A stretch of DNA of 64,000 nt from Pedobacter segetis. Lineage in GTDB: Bacteria; Bacteroidota; Bacteroidia; Sphingobacteriales; Sphingobacteriaceae. Where the stretch lies: contig NZ_JAEHFY010000012.1 of NCBI RefSeq assembly GCF_016623585.1, positions 82,217 through 146,216 of the forward strand, given 5' to 3'. Of the stretch, positions 54,839 to 63,859 are shown one piece after another (the stretch's first letter is position 1; every line of letters starts with the position of its first letter). The notes beneath the pieces were generated by a model that was given only the letters and a program-made list of their open reading frames with translations, searched no databases and had not been told where the DNA came from. A program made the position numbers and the translations under genes.

Positions 54839-55690
54839 ATGTTACTTGTTGCAGATGGCGGTTCCTCTAAAACCGATTGGATTTTACTAAACCAAGATCA
54901 ATCTATAGAAAGATTTCATACAGGCGGGCTAAACCCTTTTTTTACCACAGAAAAAGAGATAATCAAAAGCTTGCAACACTTTCAGCCTTTTAAGCCCATT
55001 GCAGAAAAAATTACAGAACTTTATTTTTTTGGTGCCGGTTGCAGTAGCCCAGATAGGCGAGAACTAGTTTCTAATGCACTTACCGGTATTTTCAAAAATG
55101 CTTTTGTAAGCGTAGAAAGCGATACATTGGGCTCTGCAATTGCCACTTGTAAAGATAAACCGGGTTTTAGTTGCGTTTTAGGCACAGAATCAAACATCTC
55201 TTTTTTTGATGGGAAAGAAGTATTTCCCAGTAAACTTGGTTTAGGTTATATTTTAGGAGAAGAGGGTTCTGGTACCTATTTTGGTAAAATTCTGTTGACA
55301 GATTTTTTATACGGAAACGCACCAGAAGAGATTTTGCGGTCTTTTGATGAAACTTATCGCATAAATAAAGATATGGTTATCAAAAATCTATATCAAAAAC
55401 CATTTCCAAATTATTTTATAGCATCGTTTGCACAATTTATGGGCAAGCACCTTGATCATCCTTACGTCCAAGAATTATTGCTCAAAGGCTTTGATGATTT
55501 TATTACTACCCACATCAGATCATACCCTAACTACAAAGAATACTATGCACATTTTGTAGGTTCCATTTCATTTTATTTTAAAGATTATTTAAAGCTAGCT
55601 TGTACAAAACATCAAGTTAATATAGGCACCATAATAGAGAAACCTATTGAAGAGCTTTTTACATGGATAAAAAAAAGAGAGGGTTTTTAG
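54839..55690 (+). CDS. BadF/BadG/BcrA-type ATPase, N-acetylglucosamine kinase-like
   Basis: A 283-residue ASKHA-fold protein. Phosphate 1 motif VADGGSSKTDWILL lies at the start, the connect segment is GAGCSSPDRRELV, and phosphate 2 is SCVLGTESNISFFDG with adenosine motif GYILGEEGSGTYFG. The family in Bacteroidota phosphorylates GlcNAc or muramic-type amino sugars. The substrate cannot be set from sequence. It directly abuts the response regulator, an odd pairing worth noting. Confidence 0.85.
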   Translation: MLLVADGGSSKTDWILLNQDQSIERFHTGGLNPFFTTEKEIIKSLQHFQPFKPIAEKITELYFFGAGCSSPDRRELVSNALTGIFKNAFVSVESDTLGSAIATCKDKPGFSCVLGTESNISFFDGKEVFPSKLGLGYILGEEGSGTYFGKILLTDFLYGNAPEEILRSFDETYRINKDMVIKNLYQKPFPNYFIASFAQFMGKHLDHPYVQELLLKGFDDFITTHIRSYPNYKEYYAHFVGSISFYFKDYLKLACTKHQVNIGTIIEKPIEELFTWIKKREGF

Positions 55691-55792
55691 TTTTTATTGC
55701 AGTTTTTTAGGTAAAATTCCTCACTTTTAACTTTTACTAAAAAACTTAATCCCGTATATTTTAGTATATTGATAAATATTTAGATTAAAAAT

Positions 55793-58700
55793 ATGATTAG
55801 AAAAAGTCTATTTCTTCCCTTTTTTTTACTTTGCTTTTCATTCTCTTTTGCCCAAGAATCTGGCAATTTACTTAGTGATGTTCAAATAAATAAACTTCAA
55901 AGATTATCATCCCAATTTAAAGAAACTTCAGATGAGAACAGGAGTAGAGCTTTTGCCTTGGCTGCCAAAAACAATTGGGTAACATTAAGGGTACAAAAAG
56001 ATGGGACTATTATTTCTTTGCAGGGTATAGATGCATTAGGCCTCCCGTTGTATCTTAAAACAGAAAACAACACTGTTGCAGCGGGAACCACAAGAACAAA
56101 TAGTTTTTATTCTGGAGGTAGTTTAGGTTTAAATCTAAACGGATCTAGTGATAATTTAATCGGTAAGATTGGAATTTGGGACGGAGGGACTATTTTAACA
56201 TCTCACCAAGAATTCCAAGATGCGAGCGGTACGAGTAGAATAATTTTAAAAGATACACCAAGTAGTGGAAGCCAACACGCTACCCACGTTGCCGGAACAA
56301 TGATAGCCGCTGGTATAAACCCGATTGCCAGAGGAATGGCATGGGGTTTAAAAAAGCTGTACGCTTGGGATTTTAATAGTGACATACCCGAAATGACAAC
56401 TGCGGCATCACAAAGCATGATTATATCAAACCATTCTTATGGTTTTATTGCAGGATGGAACTATAACTCAAGTACCAACCCCCCAAGATGGGAATGGTAT
56501 GGATCCCCAAATGCAACAGAAGATTATAAATTTGGTTTTTATGATGATAGTGCAAGAGACTGGGATAAAATATGTTATAACGCACCATATTATCTTCCAA
56601 TAAAATCTGCCGGCAATAATAGGAGTGAAAATGGCCCAAGCATTGGTACGGATTATTATGGTTTTGATAGCAGTGGAGCATTAGTAATCAAAGGGCCAAG
56701 ACCGTCGGGCATCAGTAATAATGATGGCTATGATATCATTTCTACAACTGGCACCGCAAAAAATATTTTATCTATTGGCGCAGTTTATGGCCTTCCTTTT
56801 GGCGCTGGCTCAACTTCTGATATTAAAATCTCACCTTTTAGTAGTTGGGGGCCTACAGATGATGGTAGGATTAAGCCAGATATAGTAGCAGACGGCGTTG
56901 AGCTGACTTCTACCAGTAATGAAAACAATATGGCTTATGCCACGCTTTCAGGCACCTCCATGTCATCCCCAAATACCTCTGGCTCTTTAACGCTGTTGCA
57001 AGAATATTATTCAAAATTAAATAATGGGTCTTTTATGCGTTCTGCAACCTTAAAAAGTTTGGTAATTAACACTACTGATGAGGCTGGTGCCTCACCTGGC
57101 CCTGATTATATTTATGGTTGGGGGCTTTTAAACGTAGAAAGGGCTGCTAACCTAATCAAATTGAATGGTACTAAAAGCCTTATTTCTGAAAGAACCTTAT
57201 CACAAGGCGAAGTTTATAACCTGCAGGTAACTACATCTGGTTATGGCCCTTTTAAAGTAACCATTTGTTGGACAGACCCAGAAGGTATCCCAAATGCAAC
57301 AGGGACTTTAAACAATAGAACGCCGAAACTGGTAAATGATCTTGATTTGAGGATTATTAAAGGAGCAAATACATTTTTGCCTTGGAAACTAGATCCAAAT
57401 AATCCTTCAAATGCTGCGGTCATGGCAGATAATATCATAGATAATGTTGAACAGATAGCAGTTTCAAACGCTTTACCGGGCCAAGTTTATACCATAAGGG
57501 TTTCTCATAAAGGAACTTTAGCAAAAGGTCCACAGGCTTATTCTATTATTGCCTCTGGTGTAGGTGGAAACGTTTATTGTGCATCAGCTGCTTTAAGTAC
57601 TGTAGATTCTCGTATTGATAAGGTGGTCTTTAACACAATTTCAAATACTTTAAACAATACCTGTAGAGATTATTCGGATTTTAAATCCATCAGTACAGGT
57701 TTGGAACAAGGTAAGGCATATCCATTTACAATCAGTTTAGGTAGCTGTGGCACAGCCCAAAATAAATTTGCAAAAGTTTTTATTGATTGGAACGGTAACG
57801 GCAATTTTGACGATTCGGGTGAAACTGTGGCTACATCTGGTTTGATTGCTGGCAATGGAGATTTTACTGGAAATATTGCTGTCCCCGCTAACGTTGTACC
57901 AGGCAATACCACCGTAATGAGGATAGTTACTAGTGAGGTGAGCAGTGCAGATCAGGTTCTATCTTGTGGAAATTATGCAAAAGGAGAGACCCAAGACTAC
58001 ACCATTAACTTTATTAAACCAACTAATGATGTTGGGGTTATTGCTTTTAACGATTTTCAAGCCAATGTATGTAAGTCTAACGACCTTATTTTTTCTGTTA
58101 AGATCAAGAATTTTGGAAGCAATACAGTTACAAATATCCCTATAACTTTAACCTTAACAAATAATAGTACAATTGTTAAAAAAATAACAGAGGTTTATAC
58201 CGGTAGTTTAGCACCAAACTTTGAGGCAGATTTTAAAGTTAGCGGTGGTTTTATGGTAACCGAGGGATTAACTTATACTTTAGAGGGAAAAACAGAATTA
58301 GTTGGAGATGTAATCTCAACCAACAACGCCACAATTAATAACTTTAACGTTATCATCCCAATGGGTATAAAAAACGCATCTATTGCAGAATGTGATAATG
58401 CAAAGGGCTTTTATCAATTAAATTCAGAAGCTGACGGTACCGTATTTTGGTACACCAACGCAAATGATACGGTTCCTCTCACCTTTGGAAACGTATTTAT
58501 CAATACCCTTCCATCAAATAAAACACTTTATGCAGGCGTAAACGATTTTAAATCATATTTTGGAGCCGCTAATAAAAAGATATATGGTGGTGGTAACTAT
58601 TCTGGTAATTTTGGGCCTAAGCCAATTATTACGGTAAAAGCTCCTATGGTTTTAGATAGTGCTCTATTGTATATAAGCCAATCCGGACAATTGACTTTTA

Positions 58701-59557
58701 CCGTAGAGACAGCTAATGGCGAAGTACTAAATTCTTCTACAATTAATGTGGAGAGAACAAAAACTACTCCTGATGTTATCAATAGCAATACAACAATTGA
58801 TGATGATTTGAACGACCTAGGCAAGGTTTATAAAATCGGGTTGGTTTTTCCGGCGGCGGGTAAATATTATGTGGGTATTCAGTTTAATGGGGCTACCATT
58901 TTTAGGAGTAATGTGGGTGTAAATAATATCCCAATAGATTTAGGTAATGGATTGGTTAATTTAAGCGGTGCTTACTCTGATACCAATGGTATTATTACCA
59001 ATGCCTATTATTACTTTTATAATATGCTATTTAAGTCTTTGGGATGCACCAACGGTAAAAGAACTGCTATAACTTTGGCAAAACCAACCATAACACAAAA
59101 CGGAACTTCTTTAGTGGCCAGTTATGGGCTAAAATACAAATGGTATGTAAATGATACAATAGATTCAACAGCACTTACAAATACCTATAACCCCAAAAAA
59201 TCAGGGGTTTACAGAGTAGAATTAATAAGTCCGTCCGGTTGCGTTACCAGCTCCTCAGATTTCAACTATGTATTATCTGCTATAAAACCTTACGATGCTG
59301 CAGAAATTGCATTAAATATTTACCCGATACCCACTAAAGGGATTTTAAATATTTTCTTTGATGTTATAAAAAAAGAAAACATAAGCATTAAAATTATCAA
59401 CATCATTGGGCAGGAAATGCTTACCAAAAAAATAGATGGTTTCTCGGGTAAGTTTGATCAAGGTTTAGATTTAAGAGGGTTTGATAACGGAACTTACATA
59501 TTCTCTTTAAAAGTGGGGAACAAAGTTTATAAGCAAAAATTTATTCTGTCCAAATAA
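55793..59557 (+). CDS. T9SS-secreted subtilisin-like serine protease (S8) with GEVED domain
   Basis: A 1254-residue secreted protease. Signal peptide MIRKSLFLPFFLLCFSFSFA. The S8 catalytic domain covers about 100-460, with Asp130 (IGIWDGG), His162 (QHATHVAGT), Asn275 as oxyanion residue (SAGNN) and Ser389 (SGTSMSSP). A P-proprotein-like beta-sandwich follows (about 470-590), then a GEVED repeat (VFIDWNGNGNFDDSGETVAT). Then come CARDB-like and Ig-like modules and a type A T9SS sorting domain at the C-terminus (NIYPIPTKGILNIFF, then GTYIFSLKVGNKVYKQKFIL). It should be exported across the outer membrane and anchored or released by PorU-type sortase. Confidence 0.92.
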   Translation: MIRKSLFLPFFLLCFSFSFAQESGNLLSDVQINKLQRLSSQFKETSDENRSRAFALAAKNNWVTLRVQKDGTIISLQGIDALGLPLYLKTENNTVAAGTTRTNSFYSGGSLGLNLNGSSDNLIGKIGIWDGGTILTSHQEFQDASGTSRIILKDTPSSGSQHATHVAGTMIAAGINPIARGMAWGLKKLYAWDFNSDIPEMTTAASQSMIISNHSYGFIAGWNYNSSTNPPRWEWYGSPNATEDYKFGFYDDSARDWDKICYNAPYYLPIKSAGNNRSENGPSIGTDYYGFDSSGALVIKGPRPSGISNNDGYDIISTTGTAKNILSIGAVYGLPFGAGSTSDIKISPFSSWGPTDDGRIKPDIVADGVELTSTSNENNMAYATLSGTSMSSPNTSGSLTLLQEYYSKLNNGSFMRSATLKSLVINTTDEAGASPGPDYIYGWGLLNVERAANLIKLNGTKSLISERTLSQGEVYNLQVTTSGYGPFKVTICWTDPEGIPNATGTLNNRTPKLVNDLDLRIIKGANTFLPWKLDPNNPSNAAVMADNIIDNVEQIAVSNALPGQVYTIRVSHKGTLAKGPQAYSIIASGVGGNVYCASAALSTVDSRIDKVVFNTISNTLNNTCRDYSDFKSISTGLEQGKAYPFTISLGSCGTAQNKFAKVFIDWNGNGNFDDSGETVATSGLIAGNGDFTGNIAVPANVVPGNTTVMRIVTSEVSSADQVLSCGNYAKGETQDYTINFIKPTNDVGVIAFNDFQANVCKSNDLIFSVKIKNFGSNTVTNIPITLTLTNNSTIVKKITEVYTGSLAPNFEADFKVSGGFMVTEGLTYTLEGKTELVGDVISTNNATINNFNVIIPMGIKNASIAECDNAKGFYQLNSEADGTVFWYTNANDTVPLTFGNVFINTLPSNKTLYAGVNDFKSYFGAANKKIYGGGNYSGNFGPKPIITVKAPMVLDSALLYISQSGQLTFTVETANGEVLNSSTINVERTKTTPDVINSNTTIDDDLNDLGKVYKIGLVFPAAGKYYVGIQFNGATIFRSNVGVNNIPIDLGNGLVNLSGAYSDTNGIITNAYYYFYNMLFKSLGCTNGKRTAITLAKPTITQNGTSLVASYGLKYKWYVNDTIDSTALTNTYNPKKSGVYRVELISPSGCVTSSSDFNYVLSAIKPYDAAEIALNIYPIPTKGILNIFFDVIKKENISIKIINIIGQEMLTKKIDGFSGKFDQGLDLRGFDNGTYIFSLKVGNKVYKQKFILSK

Positions 59558-59896
59558 CAAAAAAAAGCCTTATAATTTGATCCATTAAGCCTAAGATTAA
59601 CACTTTTGTTGCCATAAAGCATTCCTGAATGAATTCCTTAGGTTATCGATGTTTTTTTTGGACGTTAATTTCGGACTAAATATCTCATATTTTCCATTGC
59701 CATAATTTTAACACCCAACCCTTATAAAGCATATAACTATTAAATCTTAAAAAGCTGTAAAACCTTTTCTCTTAGATTTCTATGATGCTCTTAATGAAAT
59801 ATAAATCATTGGGACTTTAAAAATCAATTACCTATCAAAATAAAGAGTTTGTTTTTTTGGGCATTATCCTTGTTATCATTTTAGAAAAAAACTATC
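59558..59896. other. 339-bp spacer after the T9SS protease
   Basis: No gene is seen. The region is AT-rich with only weak promoter-like bases (TTTG near 59850) before the next gene; no clear terminator for the protease was found. Confidence 0.5.
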
Positions 59897-60199
59897 ATGA
59901 TAATAGATAAAATAAAAGAAGTAAAAAATACTTTAGAAGAAGCTTTATTGAGCGAAGATATTAATTCAAACCTAAGTAAAACAGAAAGGGTATTGTCTAT
60001 TGCGGGCGGTACCTACATTACCTTAAAGGGTTTGAGAAACATTTTTTCTAGCCCATTAATTGCAGCAGGCGAACTTTATATTGGATTTGGTTTATTGCAG
60101 AGGGGCGTTTCTGGATATTGTAATATTGCAGAAAAATACAATGATGATTTAGAGGGTCCAGAGCCAGTTTTGATTGTGGAGGAACCTATCGGTAAATAG
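59897..60199 (+). CDS. Small membrane protein of the DUF2892 (YgaP-like) type
   Basis: A 100-residue protein. After a charged helix (about 1-28, KEVKNTLEEALLSED) it shows NLSKTERVLSIAGGTYITLK followed by GLRNIFSSPLIAAGELYIGF and GLLQRGVSGYCNIAEKYN. The pattern of N-x-S-x2-E-R, two short hydrophobic segments and R-G-x-x-G-Y-C is that of DUF2892 membrane anchors. The function is unknown. It is followed at once by the inverted-repeat element at 60205. Confidence 0.65.
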   Translation: MIIDKIKEVKNTLEEALLSEDINSNLSKTERVLSIAGGTYITLKGLRNIFSSPLIAAGELYIGFGLLQRGVSGYCNIAEKYNDDLEGPEPVLIVEEPIGK

Positions 60200-60204
60200 T
60201 AAAA

Positions 60205-60332
60205 GAGGCTGTCTCAAAACCTTAATCTTTCTTAACCTATTTCAAAAACCCGTTGTAACAGGTTTGAAAAAAGAAATGTATTTTCTTGGTAACATAAAAG
60301 TATTACCTCAATTCATTTTATGAAACAGCCTC
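60205..60332. repeat. MITE-like element with GAGGCTGTCTC inverted ends (128 bp)
   Basis: Left end GAGGCTGTCTCAAAA and right end, in reverse complement, GAGGCTGTTTCATAAAA agree at 13 of the first 15 positions with one gap. No gene is inside. A possible target duplication TAAA flanks it if one extra base is counted at each end. The same GAGGCTGTCTC arms form the hairpin at 43319-43365. GAGGCTGTCTC ends are also seen in some transposons of this phylum. Confidence 0.55.
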
Positions 60333-60356
60333 TTAAAATATTTTAAAAATGCGCCC

Positions 60357-61625
60357 TTATTTAATAAACTTCTGATTGATAACTAAATTACCAGCAGTGT
60401 AGCTTACAAAATGAACGCCATTTGGCAAAGACAAAGGTAAGCTGAAGTTGTTATAGCCTTTGCTAACCTCAATATTGTTTTCTAAAATCTTTCTGCCCGA
60501 AATATCGAAAACCTGCAACAGGCCTTTTGTTTTATTTGGTGAAGAAAGCGATACCTTGATATTTGTTGCCGCTGCATAAACGCTTAATTGGGCAGAAGAT
60601 ATTTTAGAATCTACAGGAATAATGTTTGAAGTAGAAGTTTTACCATCAAAATCATGTTGAACCAATTGATAATAATTTGTACCGGCAAATGGGTTTTCAT
60701 CGGTAAAATTATAATCATGAGGATTGGTGGACGTTCCAAACCCTTTTGATGTGCCAATAGTGGTAAAAGATTTACCATCTGCCGATCTTAAAATATCAAA
60801 ATAATCATTATTTATTTCTGAAGCGGTATGCCAGTTTAGTAAGATACTTTGACTAATGGCTCTACCAGTAAATGCGGAAAGTTGGATGGGTAAAGGAGTT
60901 ATGGATTCTACACTTATATTGTCTAACGTCAAAGCACCAATACCATCAGTAAAAGCAAATTTTAAATTTTTCAAATCAATAGAAGCACTTTGAGCTGCCC
61001 TATCATTTAACTCCTTGGTATTTCCAACAAATAAATCCCAAGTATCGGCCGCAACTGTTTCTGTTCCTACTCCATTTGGCGGTGTATAAGAATAACTTGA
61101 TGAAGAATTATTAATTACCCATGTTAACGTTTGTGAGCCAGAATATGTCCCCGTTCCATTTACAGAAGCATTAATGTCTCTCACACTAAATTGTCCAGAT
61201 GTTGTTTCCATATTTATTGAAAACCTTGAATGTACCTTTGCATTTGATTCAGGACTATTAGATCCTGAACTAAAACCTGTTCCTACTTGAAAAACCGCAG
61301 CAGAAGTTTGACTTGCAGTATTGCCGGTCAGTTCTACATCCACTTTATAAATAATAATTTGTGGAACAGGAGAAAAATCTGTATTTCTTGTAAAAGAACC
61401 ATTAGCGTTTGTAACTGTAGATCTACTATATTTTAATTTTGAGCTCACTATTCCAACTGTTGTTGCAGAACTAGCTGTTCCAATTGCATTAAATTGATTT
61501 GAATTGGGAGTAGCACTAACTAATGTTGTATAATCAGTTGTCCCATTAAAATCTTGACTGAAAATTTGAGCCTTTAAAGTCAAAATTGATAAAATAAAAA
61601 TTGTTAATAGTAAGATTTTTTTCAT
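60357..61625 (-). CDS. Secreted protein with T9SS type A sorting domain
   Basis: A 422-residue protein. Signal peptide MKKILLLTIFILSILTLKAQ. The N-terminal 200 residues are a Ser/Thr/Asn-rich beta region with VDVELTGNTASQTSAAVFQV and DNISVESITPLPIQLSAFTG marking its end. The C-terminal part is a T9SS sorting domain (AQLSVYAAATNIKVSLSSPN, then LLQVFDISGRKILENNIEVS and LPNGVHFVSY). The stretch from ITPLPIQLSAF to the end, about 170 residues, closely matches the next gene's C-terminus. No catalytic motif is seen; a surface lectin or adhesin is possible. Confidence 0.8.
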   Translation of the reverse strand: MKKILLLTIFILSILTLKAQIFSQDFNGTTDYTTLVSATPNSNQFNAIGTASSATTVGIVSSKLKYSRSTVTNANGSFTRNTDFSPVPQIIIYKVDVELTGNTASQTSAAVFQVGTGFSSGSNSPESNAKVHSRFSINMETTSGQFSVRDINASVNGTGTYSGSQTLTWVINNSSSSYSYTPPNGVGTETVAADTWDLFVGNTKELNDRAAQSASIDLKNLKFAFTDGIGALTLDNISVESITPLPIQLSAFTGRAISQSILLNWHTASEINNDYFDILRSADGKSFTTIGTSKGFGTSTNPHDYNFTDENPFAGTNYYQLVQHDFDGKTSTSNIIPVDSKISSAQLSVYAAATNIKVSLSSPNKTKGLLQVFDISGRKILENNIEVSKGYNNFSLPLSLPNGVHFVSYTAGNLVINQKFIK

Positions 61626-61716
61626 GTGATATATTTAAAGAATGAACAATCAATAAATATAAATATTTTATATCTAAAAAACGGGAAGAGATTAAAATTT
61701 AACAATTTCATAATGC

Positions 61717-61752
61717 AAAAAATCCCCATTAAATTAATAATGAGGATTTTTT
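61717..61752 (-). terminator. Terminator of the 61767-63272 gene
   Basis: A 14-bp stem (61718-61731 with 61738-61751, one mismatch) with a 6-nt loop; the minus strand continues into a U run. It lies 15 bp after the leftward stop and separates the two T9SS protein genes. Confidence 0.85.
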
Positions 61753-61766
61753 TTAAAAAAGCTTAA

Positions 61767-63272
61767 TTATTTTATGAATTTCTTCACAACCGTTTCGTTA
61801 TCCGTAATATACCTTACAAAATGTATCCCATTTGGAACTGTTAAGGGTAAATTAATGTCGTTATAACCTTTATTTACTGCTATTTGATTTTCGGTTATTC
61901 TTCTGCCGCCAATATCATAAACCTGAAGTTTTGCCGTAGTTTGGTTAGGAGATGATATGAATATTTTTAGTTGGCTTCCGCCCGCATAAACATTTAATTG
62001 TGAATTGGCCAGTTTAGAGTCGACATAAGTGATGGGAGAATAAGAATACTTCCCATCAAAATCAAACTGAACCAACCTGTAATAATTAACGCCTGCATAA
62101 GGATTTTCATCTAAAAAAGAATAGCTTATTGATGAAGTAGAAGTTCCTGCGCCTTGTAGTTTACCGATAGTGCTAAAATTTTTCCCATCAACAGATCTTT
62201 CAATATCAAAATAGCTATTATTTAATTCTGCTGCGGTATTCCAATTCAGTTGGATTGCTTGGTTTACCGCCTTCCCACTAAATGCGGTAAGCGTTATTGG
62301 TAGTGGTGTTAAGCTGGTTTGAATATCTATTTTAACTGGGCTAGCCTGCAAGTTACCATTCAAATCCTCGGCTATAACATATACATCATAAGGAGTATTA
62401 GCTACTAAGCCCATAACATTGCCAGAAGCATTGGTGTTTGCCGTAGGATTATAAAATGAGCCACTCACCGTAGCAATACCGCCCATATCATTTTGGCCAT
62501 CTCTAACTTGTTGTGCAGTTGGAGCTGTATTACCATCAGGTAAAACAACATAATAAGTATTACCAACTTCATTTATATTAGAAACTATATCAAACTTGGT
62601 TTGATCTAAATTTGCAATAGTTGGGTAATTTGCCGCAAATACTGGAGGAGTTGCTTCTAATACGCTTCCACCAATAGTTAAACCATTATCGGCCGTAGTA
62701 GCAGTAGCAGAATAAAAGCCCCAACCACCAGTTGAGGTTTGGCCCGTTGCATAATATCTTAATGTTACCGTAGTAGTAGAAGGTAGGTTTTGTAAGGCGG
62801 TTACCGAACTGATGGGTTGACCGGGTAAATCTACCTCTCCGCTCGAATTACCAGGAGTAGTAACTGGTGAGCCTATTAAAGTAAAATTTGTACCATCAAA
62901 ACTGTATGCAAATTGGGATGAAACTCCAGGGCTAATTGTATATCCAGGAGTCCCTTTAAATTTAGCGTTGATACTAGCTAAGGAAAGTTTATAACCTGTA
63001 TTTGCCTTTAAGGTAATTTGAAAATAGTCTGTATTTGTGGTAGCAATACCATTCATCCCAAATCCTTGGGTTCTAAAAGAGTCTCCACCTGAACTTGCTG
63101 GTGCGCCTACACCCCTTGTAATATCACTAACCGTTAAATTAGCATCGGTAGTTGTTGCCGGAGCCGTTGTTGCACTGTTTAAACCATTAACATTGTAAGC
63201 AACAATGGTTTGCGATCTTGCACTAAATCCAATTGTTAGACCTAATGCAATTAAAAGTAATGTTTTATTCAT
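61767..63272 (-). CDS. Secreted protein with T9SS type A sorting domain (paralogue)
   Basis: A 501-residue protein. Signal peptide MNKTLLLIALGLTIGFSARS followed by QT. The N-terminal 200 residues are beta-rich and Thr/Gly-rich, resembling a PEP-CTERM or carbohydrate-binding-like sandwich (TNTDYFQITLKANTGYKLSL, then FAYSFDGTNFTLIG). A fibronectin-like module follows (about 210-310), then the shared C-terminal region (LTPLPITLTAFSGKAVNQAI with LNWNTAAELNNSYFDIERS) and the sorting domain ending GIHFVRYITDNETVVKKFIK. Its own terminator shows it is transcribed apart from the paralogue. Confidence 0.8.
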   Translation of the reverse strand: MNKTLLLIALGLTIGFSARSQTIVAYNVNGLNSATTAPATTTDANLTVSDITRGVGAPASSGGDSFRTQGFGMNGIATTNTDYFQITLKANTGYKLSLASINAKFKGTPGYTISPGVSSQFAYSFDGTNFTLIGSPVTTPGNSSGEVDLPGQPISSVTALQNLPSTTTVTLRYYATGQTSTGGWGFYSATATTADNGLTIGGSVLEATPPVFAANYPTIANLDQTKFDIVSNINEVGNTYYVVLPDGNTAPTAQQVRDGQNDMGGIATVSGSFYNPTANTNASGNVMGLVANTPYDVYVIAEDLNGNLQASPVKIDIQTSLTPLPITLTAFSGKAVNQAIQLNWNTAAELNNSYFDIERSVDGKNFSTIGKLQGAGTSTSSISYSFLDENPYAGVNYYRLVQFDFDGKYSYSPITYVDSKLANSQLNVYAGGSQLKIFISSPNQTTAKLQVYDIGGRRITENQIAVNKGYNDINLPLTVPNGIHFVRYITDNETVVKKFIK

Positions 63273-63385
63273 GATAAGCGTTTTAATTTTTAAAATTCGA
63301 TTTCTATTTTAAAGACAAATCCAATATTTATGCCTAAAAAATAAAATGCTTTATTTTTAAAAATTAAAACCGCTGATATGAAGAT

Positions 63386-63847
63386 TTACCTCAATCTATC
63401 CGCACTTTTTACCAATTTTTCATCTCTTAAAACGCCTTTTCCTGCTAAAACTAAAAATAAAATGGCTACTGAGGTCAACCCAGCCCCAATATTGTAATTA
63501 CTTATTTCTAAATTGGTGTTTGCAGCGGTTTTTACCGTTTGCGCAACCCAAAAACTAAATGCAATCATAATTACCACAAAAACATAAATAAGTGTAGCCT
63601 GTTGTTTGCGTTTTTTGTATTGAAAAATCAACACTAACGGAATCAAACCCAATAATGCGGTGGCAATGGTTAATAAAGTAAAAGGCTCTGTTTGTACCAC
63701 TTGGTTACTTACCGTTTCATAAACACCCGTAATTTTTATTTGCTTTGCCCCATCAGAAGTTAGCGTTTGTACAACCGGAAATATAAATAAAGCATAGATA
63801 GCCAAGGAAGCTAAAAAAAGGTAAACGGTTTGGATTCTTTGTATCAT
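63386..63847 (-). CDS. DUF4293 family membrane protein
   Basis: A 153-residue inner-membrane protein with four hydrophobic helices. It starts MIQRIQTVYLFLASLAIYAL and has FTLLTIATALLGLIPLVLIF, then LIYVFVVIMIAFSFWVAQTV and GLTSVAILFLVLAGKGVLRD, ending KLVKSADRLR. The MIQRIQTVYL start and KLVKSADRLR end are the DUF4293 hallmark, found almost only in Bacteroidota. In that group it is usually next to rho; the gene to the right is outside the window. Confidence 0.85.
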   Translation of the reverse strand: MIQRIQTVYLFLASLAIYALFIFPVVQTLTSDGAKQIKITGVYETVSNQVVQTEPFTLLTIATALLGLIPLVLIFQYKKRKQQATLIYVFVVIMIAFSFWVAQTVKTAANTNLEISNYNIGAGLTSVAILFLVLAGKGVLRDEKLVKSADRLR

Positions 63848-63859
63848 TTTTTTAATTAG

